A DNA stretch of 64,000 bases from Ovis canadensis (lineage: Eukaryota; Chordata; Mammalia; Artiodactyla; Bovidae), in assembly GCF_042477335.2 (NCBI RefSeq), contig NC_091256.1, positions 41,371,001 through 41,435,000 of the forward strand. Direction: 5' to 3'. Under the pieces are notes generated by a model, which saw nothing but the letters and a program-made list of their open reading frames with translations, made no database searches and had not been told where the DNA came from. The translations under genes and the position numbers were made by a program. Of the stretch, positions 22,312-33,944 are shown piece by piece; the first letter of the stretch is position 1; each line of letters opens with the position of its first letter.

Positions 22312-23368
22312 CAGGATACACAATAAACAGTGGAAAATTCTGAAAGAGATGGGAATACCAGACCACCTGACCTGCCTCTTGAGAAACTTATATGCAGGTC
22401 AGGAAGCAACAGTGAGAACTGGACATGGAACAACAGACTGGTTCCAAATAGGAACAGGAGTACATCAAGGCTGTATATTGTCACCCTGCTTATTTAACTC
22501 ATATGCAGAGTACATCATGAGAAACGCTGGGCTGGGAGAAGCACAAGCTGGAATCAAGATTGCCGGGAGAAATATCAATCACCTCAGATATGCAGATGAC
22601 ACCACCCTTATGGCAGAAAGTGAAGAGGAACTAAAAAACCTCTTGATGAAAGTGAAAGTGGAGAGTGAAAAAGTTGGCTTAAAGCTCAACGTTCAGAAAA
22701 CGAAGATCATGGCATTTGGTCCCATCACTTCATGGGAAATAGATTGGGAAACAGTGGAAACAGTGTCAGACTTTATTTTGGGGGGCTCCAAAATCAGTGC
22801 AGATGGTGATTGCAGCCATGAAATTAAAAGACGCTTACTCCTTGGAAGAAGTTATGACCAACCTAGATAGCATATTCAGAAGAGAGACATTACTTTGCCA
22901 ACAAAGGTCCATCTCGTCAAGGCTATGGTTTTCCCAGTGGTCATGTATGGATGTAAGAGTTGGACTGTGAAGAAGGTCGAGCGCCAAAGAATTGATGCTT
23001 TTGAACTGTGGTGCTGGAGAAGACTCTTGAGAGTCCCTTGGACTGCAAGGAGATCCAACCAGTCCATTTTAAAGGAGATCAGCCCTGGGATTTCTTTTGA
23101 TGCTAAAGGTGAAACTCCAGTACTTTGGCCACCTCATGCAAAGAGTTGACTCATTGGAAAAGACTCTGATGCTGGGAGGGATTGGGGGCAGGAGGAGAAG
23201 GGGACGACAGAGGATGAGATGGCTGGATGGCATCACTGACTCGATGGCTGTGAGTCTGAGTGAAGTCCGGGAGTTGGTGATGGACAGGGAGGCCTGGCGT
23301 GCTGCGATTCATGGGGTTGCAAAGAGTCGGACACAACTGAGCAACTGAACTGAACTGAACTGAACTCA
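22312..23368 (+). mobile_element. BovB LINE, RT palm to 3' end
   Basis: The best-preserved RT frame here: ORF 22214-22870 runs in frame through motif B (GVHQGCILSPCLF) and the catalytic motif C (LRYADDTTLM), then breaks by frameshift; ORFs 22895-23149 and 23097-23348 carry the rest ([38 protein letters not shown]). The first 98 bases of the leading ORF are not BovB. RT motif A is missing through 5' truncation. Ends with CTGAACTGAACTG repeats. Confidence 0.9.
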
Positions 23369-23451
23369 AAAATGTACCAGCCACTTTGAGGCAGCCTCAT
23401 TTGTCCTGTTTCTTTAGCCTGTCCTCTTATCCTCACTTTCTGACTGACATC

Positions 23452-23543
23452 TCCGGGAGTTGGTGATGGACAGGGAGGCCTGGCCTGCTGCGATTCATGG
23501 GGTCGCAGAGTCAGACATGACTTAGCAACTGAACTGAACTCAG
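23452..23543 (+). mobile_element. BovB 3' terminal fragment, second copy
   Basis: CTCCGGGAGTTGGTGATGGAC to GCAACTGAACTGAACTC, about 92 bases, 85 bases beyond the end of the previous BovB in the same direction. Confidence 0.75.
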
Positions 23544-23577
23544 GAGCTTGGTTTTCAGCTGTTAAAGCTTAATATCG

Positions 23578-23805
23578 GGACTTCCCTGGTGGTCCAGTGG
23601 TTAAGAATCCTCCTTGCTAATGCAAGGGACGCAGGTTTAATTCCTGGTCAGGAAATGAAGATCCCACATGTGGTGGAGCAACTAAGGTCGCATGCTGGAA
23701 CTACTGAACCTGCACACCACAACTAGAGACTCTGTGTGCCACAACGAAAGATCCCACCCGACACAGCAAAGATCACAGGTGCCACAACTAAAGACCCAGT
23801 GCAGC
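23578..23805 (+). mobile_element. CHR-type SINE
   Basis: GGGACTTCCCTGGTGGTCCA head and a GACCCAGTGCAGCCAACTAA end. Confidence 0.75.
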
Positions 23806-23824
23806 CAACTAAATGATTACGTAG

Positions 23825-23905
23825 TTCCCGACCCAGGGATTGAACCCCTGTCTCCTGCACTGCAGGCAGATTCTTTACTGTCTGAGCCACCAGGAAAGCC
23901 CAAAG
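23825..23905 (-). mobile_element. Bov-tA SINE head fragment
   Basis: ACCCAGGGATTGAACCCCTG, GTCTGAGCCACCAGGAAAGC: reversed tRNA-like head only. Confidence 0.6.
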
Positions 23906-24104
23906 AAATATTAAGAAAAAACAATTACTTTCCCTGCGTGATTGCCTTCATGACTGTTCTCAACCTCTGACATTTCCCATAATGTTTGTTTTGAATTTGA
24001 ACCAAAAATACTCCAACCAGAATCAAATTGTGTCATAAATATCTATATAAAACTCATCATAATGAAAGAGCACTGGCAAACTGATATGGTAACAGTGCCT
24101 TATT

Positions 24105-24225
24105 TACTTTTTTTTGGCCATGCCATGAGGCTTGAGGGATGTTAGTTCCTGGACCAAGGATTGAACCCGAGCCCTTGGCAGGTACAGTCTGGAGTCCTAA
24201 CCACTGAGTCGTCATGGAATTCCCT
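24105..24225 (-). mobile_element. CHR-type SINE
   Basis: GGCCATGCCATGAGGCTTGA to CATGGAATTCC. Flanked by a 13-base duplication with one mismatch (ACAGTGCCTTATT at 24092-24104, ACAGTGCCTCATT at 24226-24238). Confidence 0.8.
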
Positions 24226-24238
24226 ACAGTGCCTCATT

Positions 24239-25064
24239 AATAATATTGATCATGTTATTCACATTGAAAGTCAAAAAATCTTGTCTGAAACTGGTAGTTG
24301 GATTTGTGATGATGTGGGAGAAAAATTGTGCCTTTGATCTATTTATAATGGAATTTATTACTAGGAAATATTTTGTGCAATTAATTTCCCCTCTAGCTTT
24401 TGCTATAATAATTACTTACTAGGATGAAAATAATAAATGTGACTGGCTGCAATGACCTCTTCTTCTATATCACATTCTGATCTTAGAACTCAAATGGTTG
24501 CTTTTCCAGAGGCATAGGTATATATCTGAATTGTTCCTTTTCAGTTCACCCATGTGACAAACACCTTACACATTTTGTTTTAAAAGTAAAAGTTGTCAAA
24601 ACCATTACTTTACTTGTCTGAATCCAGTAAAAAATTGCCTTTTTAAAGTTAGCTTGTTGCCATTTTTACACATGGGCTATTCATGTTCAATTTAAAATAC
24701 TTAAGGGCGTTTATAGTCCTAGATTAATGTTGATTTTTATTCATTACTTTGGTTGAAAATTTTAATGTTATGGAGTTCTCTGGTTTGTTTTGTTGTTGTT
24801 GTTAGCCATCAAGGCAAAAACGATGAGAGAAATCTCATAAGGGAATAAAGACAGATTGATAGATCAACAGATTTGGCTTCAGGAAAGAACTGTCTTATAA
24901 TGGGAAGCCAAGAAACTGAGGGAAATATTTGTAACACAGAAAAGCATATATCTTTAATACATAAAAATCATTCATAAATCAATGAGAGAACTGCAACCTC
25001 CCCGCTCTTTGTTTCCGTCTCTGAACAGTTGTGAGCCTCAGATTTCTCTGAGAGATTTTCTGAT
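24239..25064. other. Unassigned AT-rich intron 1
   Basis: No gene or repeat confidently recognised; a TTGTTGTTGTTG run lies near 24790. Confidence 0.4.
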
Positions 25065-25250
25065 TCATAGGTTCTCAACATTGTGTACCCGTGGGAAGCA
25101 GCTTTAAAAGAATACTGATGAAAAAAAAAAGAAATACTGATGCATGGGTCCCAGCCAGAGATTCTGTTTCATTTGGTTTAGAGTATGGTTTGAGCATAGA
25201 AATTTTAAGACTCTCCAGGTTTTTATAATGTTCAGTCTGAGTTGACAACT
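25065..25250 (+). mobile_element. MER5A (hAT-Charlie), degraded
   Basis: AGGTTCTCAACATTGTGTAC, TGGGTCCCAGCCAGAGATTC and GACTCTCCAGGTTTTTATAA follow MER5A in order. Confidence 0.5.
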
Positions 25251-25922
25251 ACTCTCTTTTTCGCCATAACTAACTCTGTTCTTTGCATCTTTAAATTCAA
25301 GGGCTAGGGTGCAATTGACAGCTGGGCTTAGTCAAGCTACTTAGGATACCTTAAATAATTCTGCAGTTGAATTTCAAACTGGATATTTATATTAGCATGT
25401 TCTGTTCATATTTAAATAATCATCATATGTCGGATAAGCATGTATGAAGTTGTGTTTTTAATTTGAATGGTTGTGATATTTCTCACAAATCAACTTCATG
25501 AGTATATAAAAATTTAATTCTTGTTGGCATTTTTCAACTACTGTGTTTACTCTTGTTAAGAAATAGATATTAATTAGATTGATGTACAGATGATCAAGAA
25601 AAGAATGCTTGGATATTTAGGAAACAGTTTCTCTGGACAGGTTTTTATTTTTTGACTGTATGATATTAGATAGTTTAGGTACTGAAAACTTAACCATTTT
25701 ACAGAAGACTTTCTTAAAGTCTATGAAACATTGGTGTTCACTCCTTGTAAAATTTACTTGTAGAATTTTTAAAAAATATCCAGCCGTCCGGGCCACATCT
25801 TTAAAGCCCTACAGGTAAAGCTGAACTGAGAACTTTAATCTGGTGGGGGAGACAAACAGATTAATAGTAAATATAAGTGAAATAGATAATAGCTATGGGG
25901 TATAACTAGTGGAGAGACGCAT
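25251..25922. other. Unassigned AT-rich intron 1
   Basis: Nothing recognised. Confidence 0.4.
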
Positions 25923-25933
25923 ATAGATTCTGT

Positions 25934-26153
25934 GCGTGTCTGCTCAGTTGCTTCAATCTTATCTGACTCTTTGTGACCCTGTGGACTGTAGCCCACCAGG
26001 CTCCTCTCCCCATAGGATTCTCCAGGCAAGAATACTGGAGTGGGTTGTCATGCCCTCCGCCAGGGGATCTTTCTGACCCAGGGATCGACTCTGTCTCTTA
26101 TGTCTTCTGCACTGGCAGGCGGTTCTTTACCACCCGCGCCACCTGGGAAGCCC
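25934..26153 (-). mobile_element. Bov-tA SINE
   Basis: Perfect 11-base target-site duplication ATAGATTCTGT at 25923-25933 and 26154-26164. Reverse-oriented BovA body then tRNA head (TTTACCACCCGCGCCACCTG). Confidence 0.9.
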
Positions 26154-26164
26154 ATAGATTCTGT

Positions 26165-26924
26165 AGCAGATCATTTTGACTGTATTGGAATGTTATTTGT
26201 ATGGAAGGTTATAGTGAATAAGGTTGGAATAGATTCTGGAAGGCAGAAGGCCTTGATGGCCAGGCTAAATAATTTGAACTTTATTTTGTAGGTATTGAGG
26301 AGCTCATAAAGATTTTTGAGTAGCAATATGAAATGTACAAAAGTTGAGAAGACTTGTGCAGGAAAACTGGTTTGGTGAATGTGACTGGGGAGAGATGTGG
26401 AAGGACTGAAGGTGGGGATTCCAGTTAAGAGAAAATTTCCTTTCGTGAAGGCCTAAGTTAGGAGGGTGTTAGAGCGCCTGGCAATAAAACAGGTCCTTTT
26501 GAGAGAAGAGTTGGTACAGTTCATTGACTGATTGTCAGGTGAGGGAGAAGTAAAAGATGACTGCAGGTTTTCGGCTTTAATTGTTGGAATAAAGACACAA
26601 GTAGTAATGATAGTGGTGCTATTTGGAGTCATTGGTGTGGCTGAGATCCCCAGGTAATAAGTTACTGAGCAAAAGATAGCACTGTTGAGGACCAAGCTTA
26701 AGAAAAATCAGTTCTCAGGGCTGGGAGACAAGAGAAGGCTATTGAATAAGGTTATAGTGCCCTTTTGGGGGGCTTAGGTTTTACTATGGAACATAAGTGA
26801 TTTAATTCTATGAGCCTCGATTTTACTTTTTTTGAAATGAAGGGATTGAATGATTTCTGACATCCTTTTGAAACTCTTCTACTGTTCTTGAGATCATCCT
26901 GTATTTGTTGCCTCTTCCTCTTTT
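26165..26924. other. Unassigned intron 1
   Basis: Nothing recognised; an 80-codon minus ORF at 26453-26695 has no family features. Confidence 0.35.
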
Positions 26925-27120
26925 TTTTTGTAACAGCTTTTTTGAGATATAATTCTTATACCATATCATATATTCAGTGATATAACATAAAAGACCATTT
27001 TTTTCCATTTTTAACTGTATAATTCATTGGCATTAAGTACATCGAAATGTTACACAACCATCTCCACAATTTTAGCACATTTTCAACACCCCCAAAAGAA
27101 ACCCTGTACCTTAAGCCTAT
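26925..27120 (-). mobile_element. Old L1 (L1M) fragment
   Basis: TTTTTTGAGATATAATTCTT, ACTGTATAATTCATTGGCAT, ACACAACCATCTCCACAATT and CCCCCAAAAGAAACCCTGTA in L1M minus-strand order. Confidence 0.65.
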
Positions 27121-27480
27121 CTTCTACTCTAAACAGAGGAAAACCTTAAGGTTTAAACCCTTGAATTCATCTTGTTTTCCATCTGCTTTGTAACCAAACG
27201 AATTCACAGCCACCTAGAAATCACTGTCAGTTCAAATCAGCTCCTTGCCAGTTTGACCCACTAGGTGGCAGTGTGGGAACACGAGGTAGGAAACGTGACT
27301 TGGAGGACTCTGCTTCTGTTTCTACACAGCTGCAACAGGCGCTAGTTACCCAGTTACATCTGTTTGTGGTGGTAGGTGTAGTTGTTATGCAGGCACTCTC
27401 AGAGGACCGAAAGTTTCCCGCCTGAAGACTCCGCTAATGCCGAATACTGTCTTTACCAGTTGGCCATACTTCCAGTCACA
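27121..27480. other. Unassigned intron 1
   Basis: Nothing recognised; some CpGs near 27280 and 27408-27440. Confidence 0.35.
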
Positions 27481-27993
27481 AAGTTATGACCAACCTAGAT
27501 AGCATATTCAAAAGCAGAGACATTACTTTGCCAACAAAGGTCCATCTAGTCAAGGCTATGGTTTTTCCAGTGGTCACGTATGGATGTGAGAGTTGGACTG
27601 TGAAGAAAGCTGAGTGCTGAAGAATTGATGGTTTTGAACTGTGGTGTTGGAGAAGACTCTTGAGAGTCCCTTGGACTGCAAGGAGATCCAACCAGTCCAT
27701 TCTAAAGATCAGCCCTGGGATTTCTTTGGAAGGACTGATGCTAAAGCTGAAACTCCAGTACTTTGGCCACCTCATGCGAAGAGTTGACTCATTGGGAAAG
27801 ACTCTGATGCTGGGAGGGATTGGGGGCCGGAGGAGAAGGGGACGACCGAGGATGAGATGGCTGGATGGCATCACTGACTCGATAGCCGTGAGTCTGAGTG
27901 AACTCCTGGAGTTGGTGATGGACAGGGAGGCCTGGCATGTTGCAATTCATGGGGTCGCAAAAAGTCGGACACGACTGAGCAACTGAACTGAAG
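27481..27993 (+). mobile_element. BovB LINE 3' end
   Basis: AAAGTTATGACCAACCTAGA to GCAACTGAACTGAA. The 108-codon + ORF 27660-27986 keeps the C-terminal region ([17 protein letters not shown]). No catalytic motif present. Confidence 0.85.
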
Positions 27994-28819
27994 CCTATCT
28001 TCACAGTCCCATCTGGTTTCTGTGTATCATTTGTTAAGTGCAGTGCCTCCTTTATCATTTTTCATTGCTCTGTATCTTGGAATCCTGTTCAGTCTTCAAG
28101 CCAGATTTTTCATTTTAGCTTTTGGCCCCAGTAATTCCTTGGGTCTTTTTTTCACCTTTCCCATTGCTTTTCCTTCTTCCTCCCAGTCATGAACATCCTC
28201 TGCGATAGTGACTCTTGACTTTGCTCTTGGAACCACCGGGGAGCTTTAAAACATCCTGATGCTCAAGCTACACTCAAGATCTGTTAAATCAGGACCTTTG
28301 GAATTGGAACCCAGACATCATTATTGTTTAATCTCTAAATCGCCTACGAAATATTTTTGTCTTCCTGTATCTTTTATAGTCTATGAGAAATGAGCTAATT
28401 TAACTAGATCCACTCTAAGTTCATAATATTTCAGTATTCCAAGCGATGTATGTCTTGATTTTTTTTCTTCTTTGTCTGTTACTAGTTCTTTTCATTCTTA
28501 TCTGAAAATGTCTCTTTCTTTCCTGTGTTCCCACTGCCTCTGGGTTAGTACAGGCTCCTGTCTCTGTCAGTGCCCCCTCTACCCAAAGACTACCAGGAAA
28601 ATATAAGCCATTGAACGAAGTAAGGTTTATTAATTCATTGCAATGAGATAACTCACAGACCATGGGGGAATTGTGGGGTGTCTCAGAGGATCTTGGAAGG
28701 GATTTGTTGTAGGATTTGGCTTGTGTTAAGTGATTTGGAGAGGGTTCAAGGAAGTAAGACTTTGCTCGCAGTTGGATGCTGTCAAGAAGCAGGGTGATTC
28801 AGTGATTTAAATCTTACCT
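27994..28819. other. Intron 1 with a possible MER5 fragment
   Basis: 28228-28330 (GAACCACCGGGGAGCTTTAA, GATCTGTTAAATCAGGACCT) resembles a degraded MER5-type element; the rest is unassigned. Confidence 0.35.
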
Positions 28820-28826
28820 AGAAGGC

Positions 28827-29108
28827 GATTAGCCCTGGGATTTCTTTGGAAGGAATGATGCTAAAGCTGAAACTCCAGTACTTTGGCCACCTCATGCGAA
28901 GAGTTGACTCATTGGAAAAGACTCTGATGCTGGGAGGGATTGGGGGCAAAGGGGACGACAGAGGATGAGATGGCTGGATGGCATCACTGACTTGATGGAT
29001 GTGAGTCTGAGTGAACTCCGGGAGTTGGTGATGGACAGGGAGGCCTGGCGTGCTGCAATTCATGGGGTCGCAAAGAGTCGGACACGACTGAGCGACTGAA
29101 CTGAACTG
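28827..29108 (+). mobile_element. BovB LINE 3' end, short
   Basis: GATTAGCCCTGGGATTTCTT to GACTGAACTGAACTG. Flanked by AGAAGGC at 28820-28826 and 29109-29115. About nine bases are missing in the basic tract, at GGGGGCAAAGGGGACG. Confidence 0.85.
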
Positions 29109-29689
29109 AGAAGGCATGAGGAATGAATTGAGGCTACAACTATGATTGATAAAGAAGCTACAGTCACCTGTGTTAGCCAGGATGGGGAATGTTTGATCAT
29201 TTTTGTGGCTTGGACATTGTTCATGTTTTATGTTCATGGTTACAGAGAGGTCTTTTTTATTTTTTGTCTTGGTCCATCTTTGCCACAGAATAGCTTTGTC
29301 TGATGATGATGCTTGTGGAATTACTTTCCACAGGGGGACGTCACCCACTAGCTATGAGTGTTGGGCAACTCCTAGCACTGTGTCTATAGCCAACACCTTA
29401 TACATTGAAATTTTCTCCTTCCCTTAGTTAGCCAAAGCTGATCGTGCCAGGCTGGCTCTGACAGTGAGGGGCAGCTTCTTTCTAGAGCAGTTTCTTAGAC
29501 GAATGCATCTTTTTATAGATCTTCCCTCTTTTGGTTTGTTTTGTGCAGTACTGACATAATAGTCTCCCTTAATAAATGTCCCTTCAGTGTCTGATTCTGA
29601 GCTCTCTCAGATTAGCAAGTGGTCCTGTCTTATCCGGCCCATCTCTGTTCAGCCTTACCTCCCAGTGTACCTTATAGTTATGTGAGTTG
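29109..29689. other. Intron 1 containing one half of a local duplication
   Basis: 29373-29431 resembles 30046-30120. A 74-codon + ORF at 29203-29427 is not recognised. Confidence 0.35.
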
Positions 29690-29815
29690 AGGGAAGTGAC
29701 TTCCTGCTCTGAACTTTGCTTTTTTCACCTTGAGCACTACCTCTCAGGTATTCTTAGAATTAAAAGAGATAACGTGTGAAAGTATTTGGTATGTAAGAGG
29801 TGTTCATACTTACTG
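29690..29815 (+). mobile_element. MIR SINE (fragment)
   Basis: GGGAAGTGACTTCCTGCTCT, TTAAAAGAGATAACGTGTGA and GTAAGAGGTGTTCATAC follow the MIR consensus loosely. Confidence 0.45.
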
Positions 29816-30380
29816 TTTTTGCTCTGCTTCTCACTGATTTCCTTCATTGATCTGCGTTATTAGGTAATATTACATAATTTAGTTCCTAGTTTGGTTCTTA
29901 CTAGATTTTATTCCCATTTGGTTTAGCCTCCTTGAAGACAAGGATGTAGTCTTATTTTCCTGTGAATTTCCAGGGCCTGGCACAGTACTGAGCATATAGG
30001 GATGCTTGATAAGCGTTTCAGTTTCTGAGATTTACAGGGTTATCAGAGCACTATGTCTACAGCCAGCTCCTGAGACGTTTTCCTTATACTTTGAAACTTT
30101 CTCCTTCCTTTAATTAGTTAATATGCTCTGTCAGTTGGTACTACCAGTTAAGAGAGCTAATATATATTGGGCCACAGGCTGAATTCTTTTTATCAAAATT
30201 ATAATTCTGTGTAATCACCAAGAAGTTTATATCAAAATAAATTTTAATAGGTATTTAACTTATCTGTTAAAGATGACTGAAAGTTCAAAGAAAGTAAATT
30301 TTAAACATAGATAACTTCATACCAAAGTACTGTTACTCTCTGCCTCAGCCTACATGTAGTCAACTCCAGAGATAATTTTA

Positions 30381-30483
30381 ATTTTTTTAAAAAATTGAAG
30401 TATAGTTGATTTACAGTGTTGTGCCAATTTCTGCTGTATAGCAAAGTGACTCAGTTATGCACATATAGACATTCTTTTTATAC
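30381..30483 (-). mobile_element. L1 3' end, very short
   Basis: TTGAAGTATAGTTGATTTAC and TTTCTGCTGTATAGCAAAGT are the reversed ruminant L1 3' end. Flanked by an 11-base duplication AGATAATTTTA at 30370-30380 and 30484-30494. Confidence 0.85.
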
Positions 30484-30680
30484 AGATAATTTTAAATAAT
30501 TATTTAATAGTGTATAGTTTTTACTGTTGGTCTTTCATGTCTCTGTGTCTTTGAGTGACACAAGATAATGAAACTCTCTGACTTCCTATTATTTTTATTT
30601 TTTAATGATTTTAAGAATATTTGATTTTCAGCTTCTTTAGTTTACTTTCAAGTTGCTGTCTAATACAGCAAATTTCTCTT

Positions 30681-30765
30681 CTGTCCTTTTTCTTTCTCGC
30701 TAGTTAAGTTTGGGTCTCCTGTCCTTTTTCTTTCTCTTTAGTTGTTTAATTTTGGGCATCTTAAC
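30681..30765. repeat. Imperfect tandem pair, about 38-base unit
   Basis: CTGTCCTTTTTCTTTCTC occurs at 30681 and again at 30719, each followed by a TAGTT and TTTGGG segment. Confidence 0.6.
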
Positions 30766-30890
30766 CTCTGGACGTTTGTTTCCTCATTCATAAAGTAAGG
30801 ATAATATCTATGTCATGTGATCTTTATGAAGATTAAGTGAAAGAACGCATCTGAGAGTACCTAGTATAATGCCTGGAATATTGCTGTTTC
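30740..30890 (+). mobile_element. MIR SINE
   Basis: TGGGCATCTTAACCTCTGGA, TCATAAAGTAAGGATAATAT, GAAGATTAAGTGAAAGAACG and TAATGCCTGG in MIR order. Confidence 0.6.
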
Positions 30891-32279
30891 TCAAAGCATG
30901 ACCCACAACCATCAGAATTAGCTGGCAGTGGGCTTATTTTAAATTTTGTTTTTCTGTGTTTCTCAGAATATCTACTATTTTAGGCACATTAGTGTGCATT
31001 CTTACTAGACTACCTGGGTGATGTTGGTATGCAGCAAATTTTAAGACTTGCTTACCTGCAGGATAAGAACACATTCCCTGTGGAATCTGTCTTTTTGCCT
31101 ACTTTGTCTTATTGGCACTGAAATTTGAGACTACTGGGATGAAATAAGTATTACTTGAATGTGAGTTTTTGCAGCATGTCTCAGTAACAGCCTGATTAAA
31201 GTTTTTACAATTTTTTTCTCTGCTTAGCTCTGGCTTTTTTCTTGGCAAACTTCACTTTTATCTATCTTAACTTTGCTTTTTGATTGATTTTCTTGAACCT
31301 GACCTTTTAGTATTGGAGATCTATAGGAAGGTCTTCTGTTGTCTTTAGCTAAGATGTACAACTCAAGCTAGCAGATGATTCTAGAAGTCTACTTTAAAAT
31401 GGCCATGTAAGAGCTGTCTTTAGTCATTAATTTATCAGTCACAGAATGAGTAACTTGATTTAAATGTAACTTGGAGCCCACCCCTTAATGAGCAGGATTT
31501 AGTGAGCAGTGCATTTTTGGATGGTCAGTTTATTGACAGGTCAAATGATTCATGTACTGGGCATCGGAAATGGAAAAGCATAGTAAGTGGCAGCTATATT
31601 AGAAACTGAGCTTAGATTTCTATAGCAAACTGACACCTTCTGAAACTCTTTTTCTTGTATTTTGAAGCATCTCCTATTTTTTTCCTTTTTCTTTACGTAG
31701 ATCAACAGATCACTCGATTACCCAGTCTGTTAAAGTGTTACTCTCTTTTCCATGTACTCATAGCATATATCTTTTATTCTGTGTACTACATTGTATTTTA
31801 GTTAATTATGTGAACTTGTATTTATTATATAATTTTCTGTCTCCCCTGGAATCTCTGATTGCAGGATCTATGTCTTTTAGTATTGCCAATATATACCAAT
31901 TCTGATGGTTCTTCCTCATATACATTAAATTTCTCAGTATAGTTTTCAACCTTATTTTCTTTATTTTTCTTTAGTACAGGTAAATAATTTTATTTTCCTA
32001 GCTTGGAGACTGTGATCCTCTGCCTTCCTTCTAGGTCCCGCGGCCATCCTTTTTGAAGAGTGTTAACGTTCCTTCTCCTTTCAATGTTGTCATTTGGAGA
32101 ACAGCACTGTTTTGTCTTTAAGGCTTTTGATCATGGATGAGAATGAGTGTGATGTGTGGACTCCTTTTGGGGGGAGCCGTTATTCTTTTTAGGGAAGCCG
32201 TTACTCTTTTTTGAGATTTGTTTTTAATATTTATTAACCTGTTTGTCTACATGTTGGGGTAAAAAAATTTGCCCTGTAC
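30891..32279. other. Unassigned AT-rich intron 1
   Basis: Mostly unassigned. A small tandem pair (GAGCCGTTATTCTTTTTAGG, GAAGCCGTTACTCTTTTTTG) lies at about 32174-32214. Confidence 0.35.
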
Positions 32280-32405
32280 TTGGAGCAAGAAGACTTAGGT
32301 TTGAGTCCTTCTTCTGTTACTTGTCAGACTTGTGACCTTTCACTTGCCTCATCTAATAAGATGATAGTTCCTATCTATATCCATGGGATTATAGTGAAGA
32401 TCAAT
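32280..32405 (+). mobile_element. MIR SINE (fragment)
   Basis: TTAGGTTTGAGTCCTTCTTC, TTGTGACCTTTCACTTGCCT and GATTATAGTGAAGATCAA resemble MIR. Confidence 0.5.
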
Positions 32406-32447
32406 TTATTATAGTATATATATAATATATATATAGTATAGTATGCA

Positions 32448-32470
32448 TTTGGTATATATTATATACCAAA
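32448..32470. repeat. Perfect AT-rich inverted repeat
   Basis: Eleven-base arms (TTTGGTATATA and its complement) around a single central T, within an AT-repeat tract from 32395. Confidence 0.8.
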
Positions 32471-32775
32471 GGATTATATAAATGTGGTATATTATCAAAA
32501 TCATCACTCGCATCCTTGAAATAGCTTTTAAAAAAATGAAAGTTCAGTTAGTTAATCTATAGATGAAATTCGGTTTTTCTGTTTTTGGCTGAAGCATTCA
32601 GAAGTTGGTATAGTTACTTGTAGGTGAATGTCACCTATAATGTCTTTTGGATAATGAATCTGTTATTACTCATTCTAGAGGAATTTCTACCTGTTAATAC
32701 TTATGTCATACCTGTTAAGGAGCTTTGTTATCAGATACATTCTGGTTCAGGTTCTGGTTTTGCTGTTTACTAGAA

Positions 32776-32975
32776 TTTTCCCTGATGCTCACCAGGAAAG
32801 AATCTGCCTGTAATGCGGGAGATGTGGGTTTGATCCCTGGGTTGGGAAGATCTCTGGGTAAAGAAAATGGCAACCCATTCCAATATTCCTGTTTGGAAAA
32901 TCCCAGGGACAGAGGAGCCTGGCAGTCCATAAACTCGCAAAGAGTTGGAGACAACATATTGACTAAACAACAATA
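32776..32975 (+). mobile_element. Bov-tA SINE
   Basis: CACCAGGAAAGAATCTGCCT, GGTTTGATCCC, BovA body with a short deletion around 32925, and an ACAACAATAAC tail. Confidence 0.8.
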
Positions 32976-33004
32976 ACAAAAATGCCATTTATTAATTGTA
33001 TGGA

Positions 33005-33165
33005 CCTGAAAAATTACTTGCTGAACCCAGTTTCTTCATTGATAAATGGGGTTAATAGTAATAATAATAACAATAACAACAGTACCTACCTTATGAGGTT
33101 GCTGAAAGAAATAAATGAGAAAACCTATGATAAAGTATCCAGCATCCAGTACAATGCCTAAGATA
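33005..33165 (+). mobile_element. MIR SINE
   Basis: TTTCTTCATTGATAAATGGG, an AATAATAATAACAA expansion, CCTACCTTATGAGGTTGCTG and AATGCCTAAG. Confidence 0.65.
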
Positions 33166-33197
33166 TTATTTGTGATTGATAAGTAAATAATAAGTGA

Positions 33198-33912
33198 TGG
33201 ATGGTACCACCCTTATGACAGAAAGTGAAGAGGAACTAAAGAGCTTCTTGATGAAGGTGAAAACTCAACATTCAAAAAATGAAGATCATGGCATCCGATC
33301 CCATCACTTCATGGCAAATAGATGGGGAAACAGTGCAAACAATGACAGATTTTATTTTCTTGGCCTCCAAAACCACTGCTGATGGTGACTGCAGCCATGA
33401 AACTAAAAGATGCTTGCTCCTTGGAAGAAAAGCTATGACAAACCTAGACAACAAAGGTCCGTCTAGTCAAGGCTATGGTTTTTCCAGTGGTCATGTATGG
33501 ATGCGAGAGTTGGACTGTGAAGAAAGCTGAGTGCCGAAGAATTGATGCTTTTGAACTGTGGCGTTGGAGAAGACTCTTGAGAGTCCCTTGGACTGCAAGG
33601 AGATCCAACCAGTCCATCCTAAAGGAAATCATCAACCCTGAGTATTAATTGGAAGTACTGATGTTGAAGCTGAAGCTCCAATACTTTAGCCACCTGATGC
33701 AAACAGCCGACTCATTACAAAAGACCCTGAAGCTGTGAGGGATAGAAGGCAGGAGGAGAAGGGGATGACAGAGGATGAGATGGTTGGATGACATCTTCAA
33801 CTCAATGGACATGGGTTTGAGCAAGCTCTGGGAGATGGTGAAAGACAGGGAGGCCTGGTGTGCTGCAGTCCATGGGGTCGCAAAGAATCGGACATACTGA
33901 GACTGAACAACA
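33198..33912 (+). mobile_element. BovB LINE, RT C-terminal part with internal deletions
   Basis: Starts just at the degenerate active-site region (MDGTTLMTES in place of YADDTTLMAES) and runs to the 3' tail. Bases expected after GGTGAAAACT at about 33260 and at about 33449 (ACCTAGACAACAAAGG) are missing. Confidence 0.85.
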
Positions 33913-33944
33913 ACAAAATGGTGATGGTAAGTATAGAGGACGAT

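Noticed and set aside
22214..22870. 218-codon ORF as a functional reverse transcriptase
   Set aside because: 5' truncated and frameshifted BovB; lacks motif A and endonuclease; the first part is not BovB.
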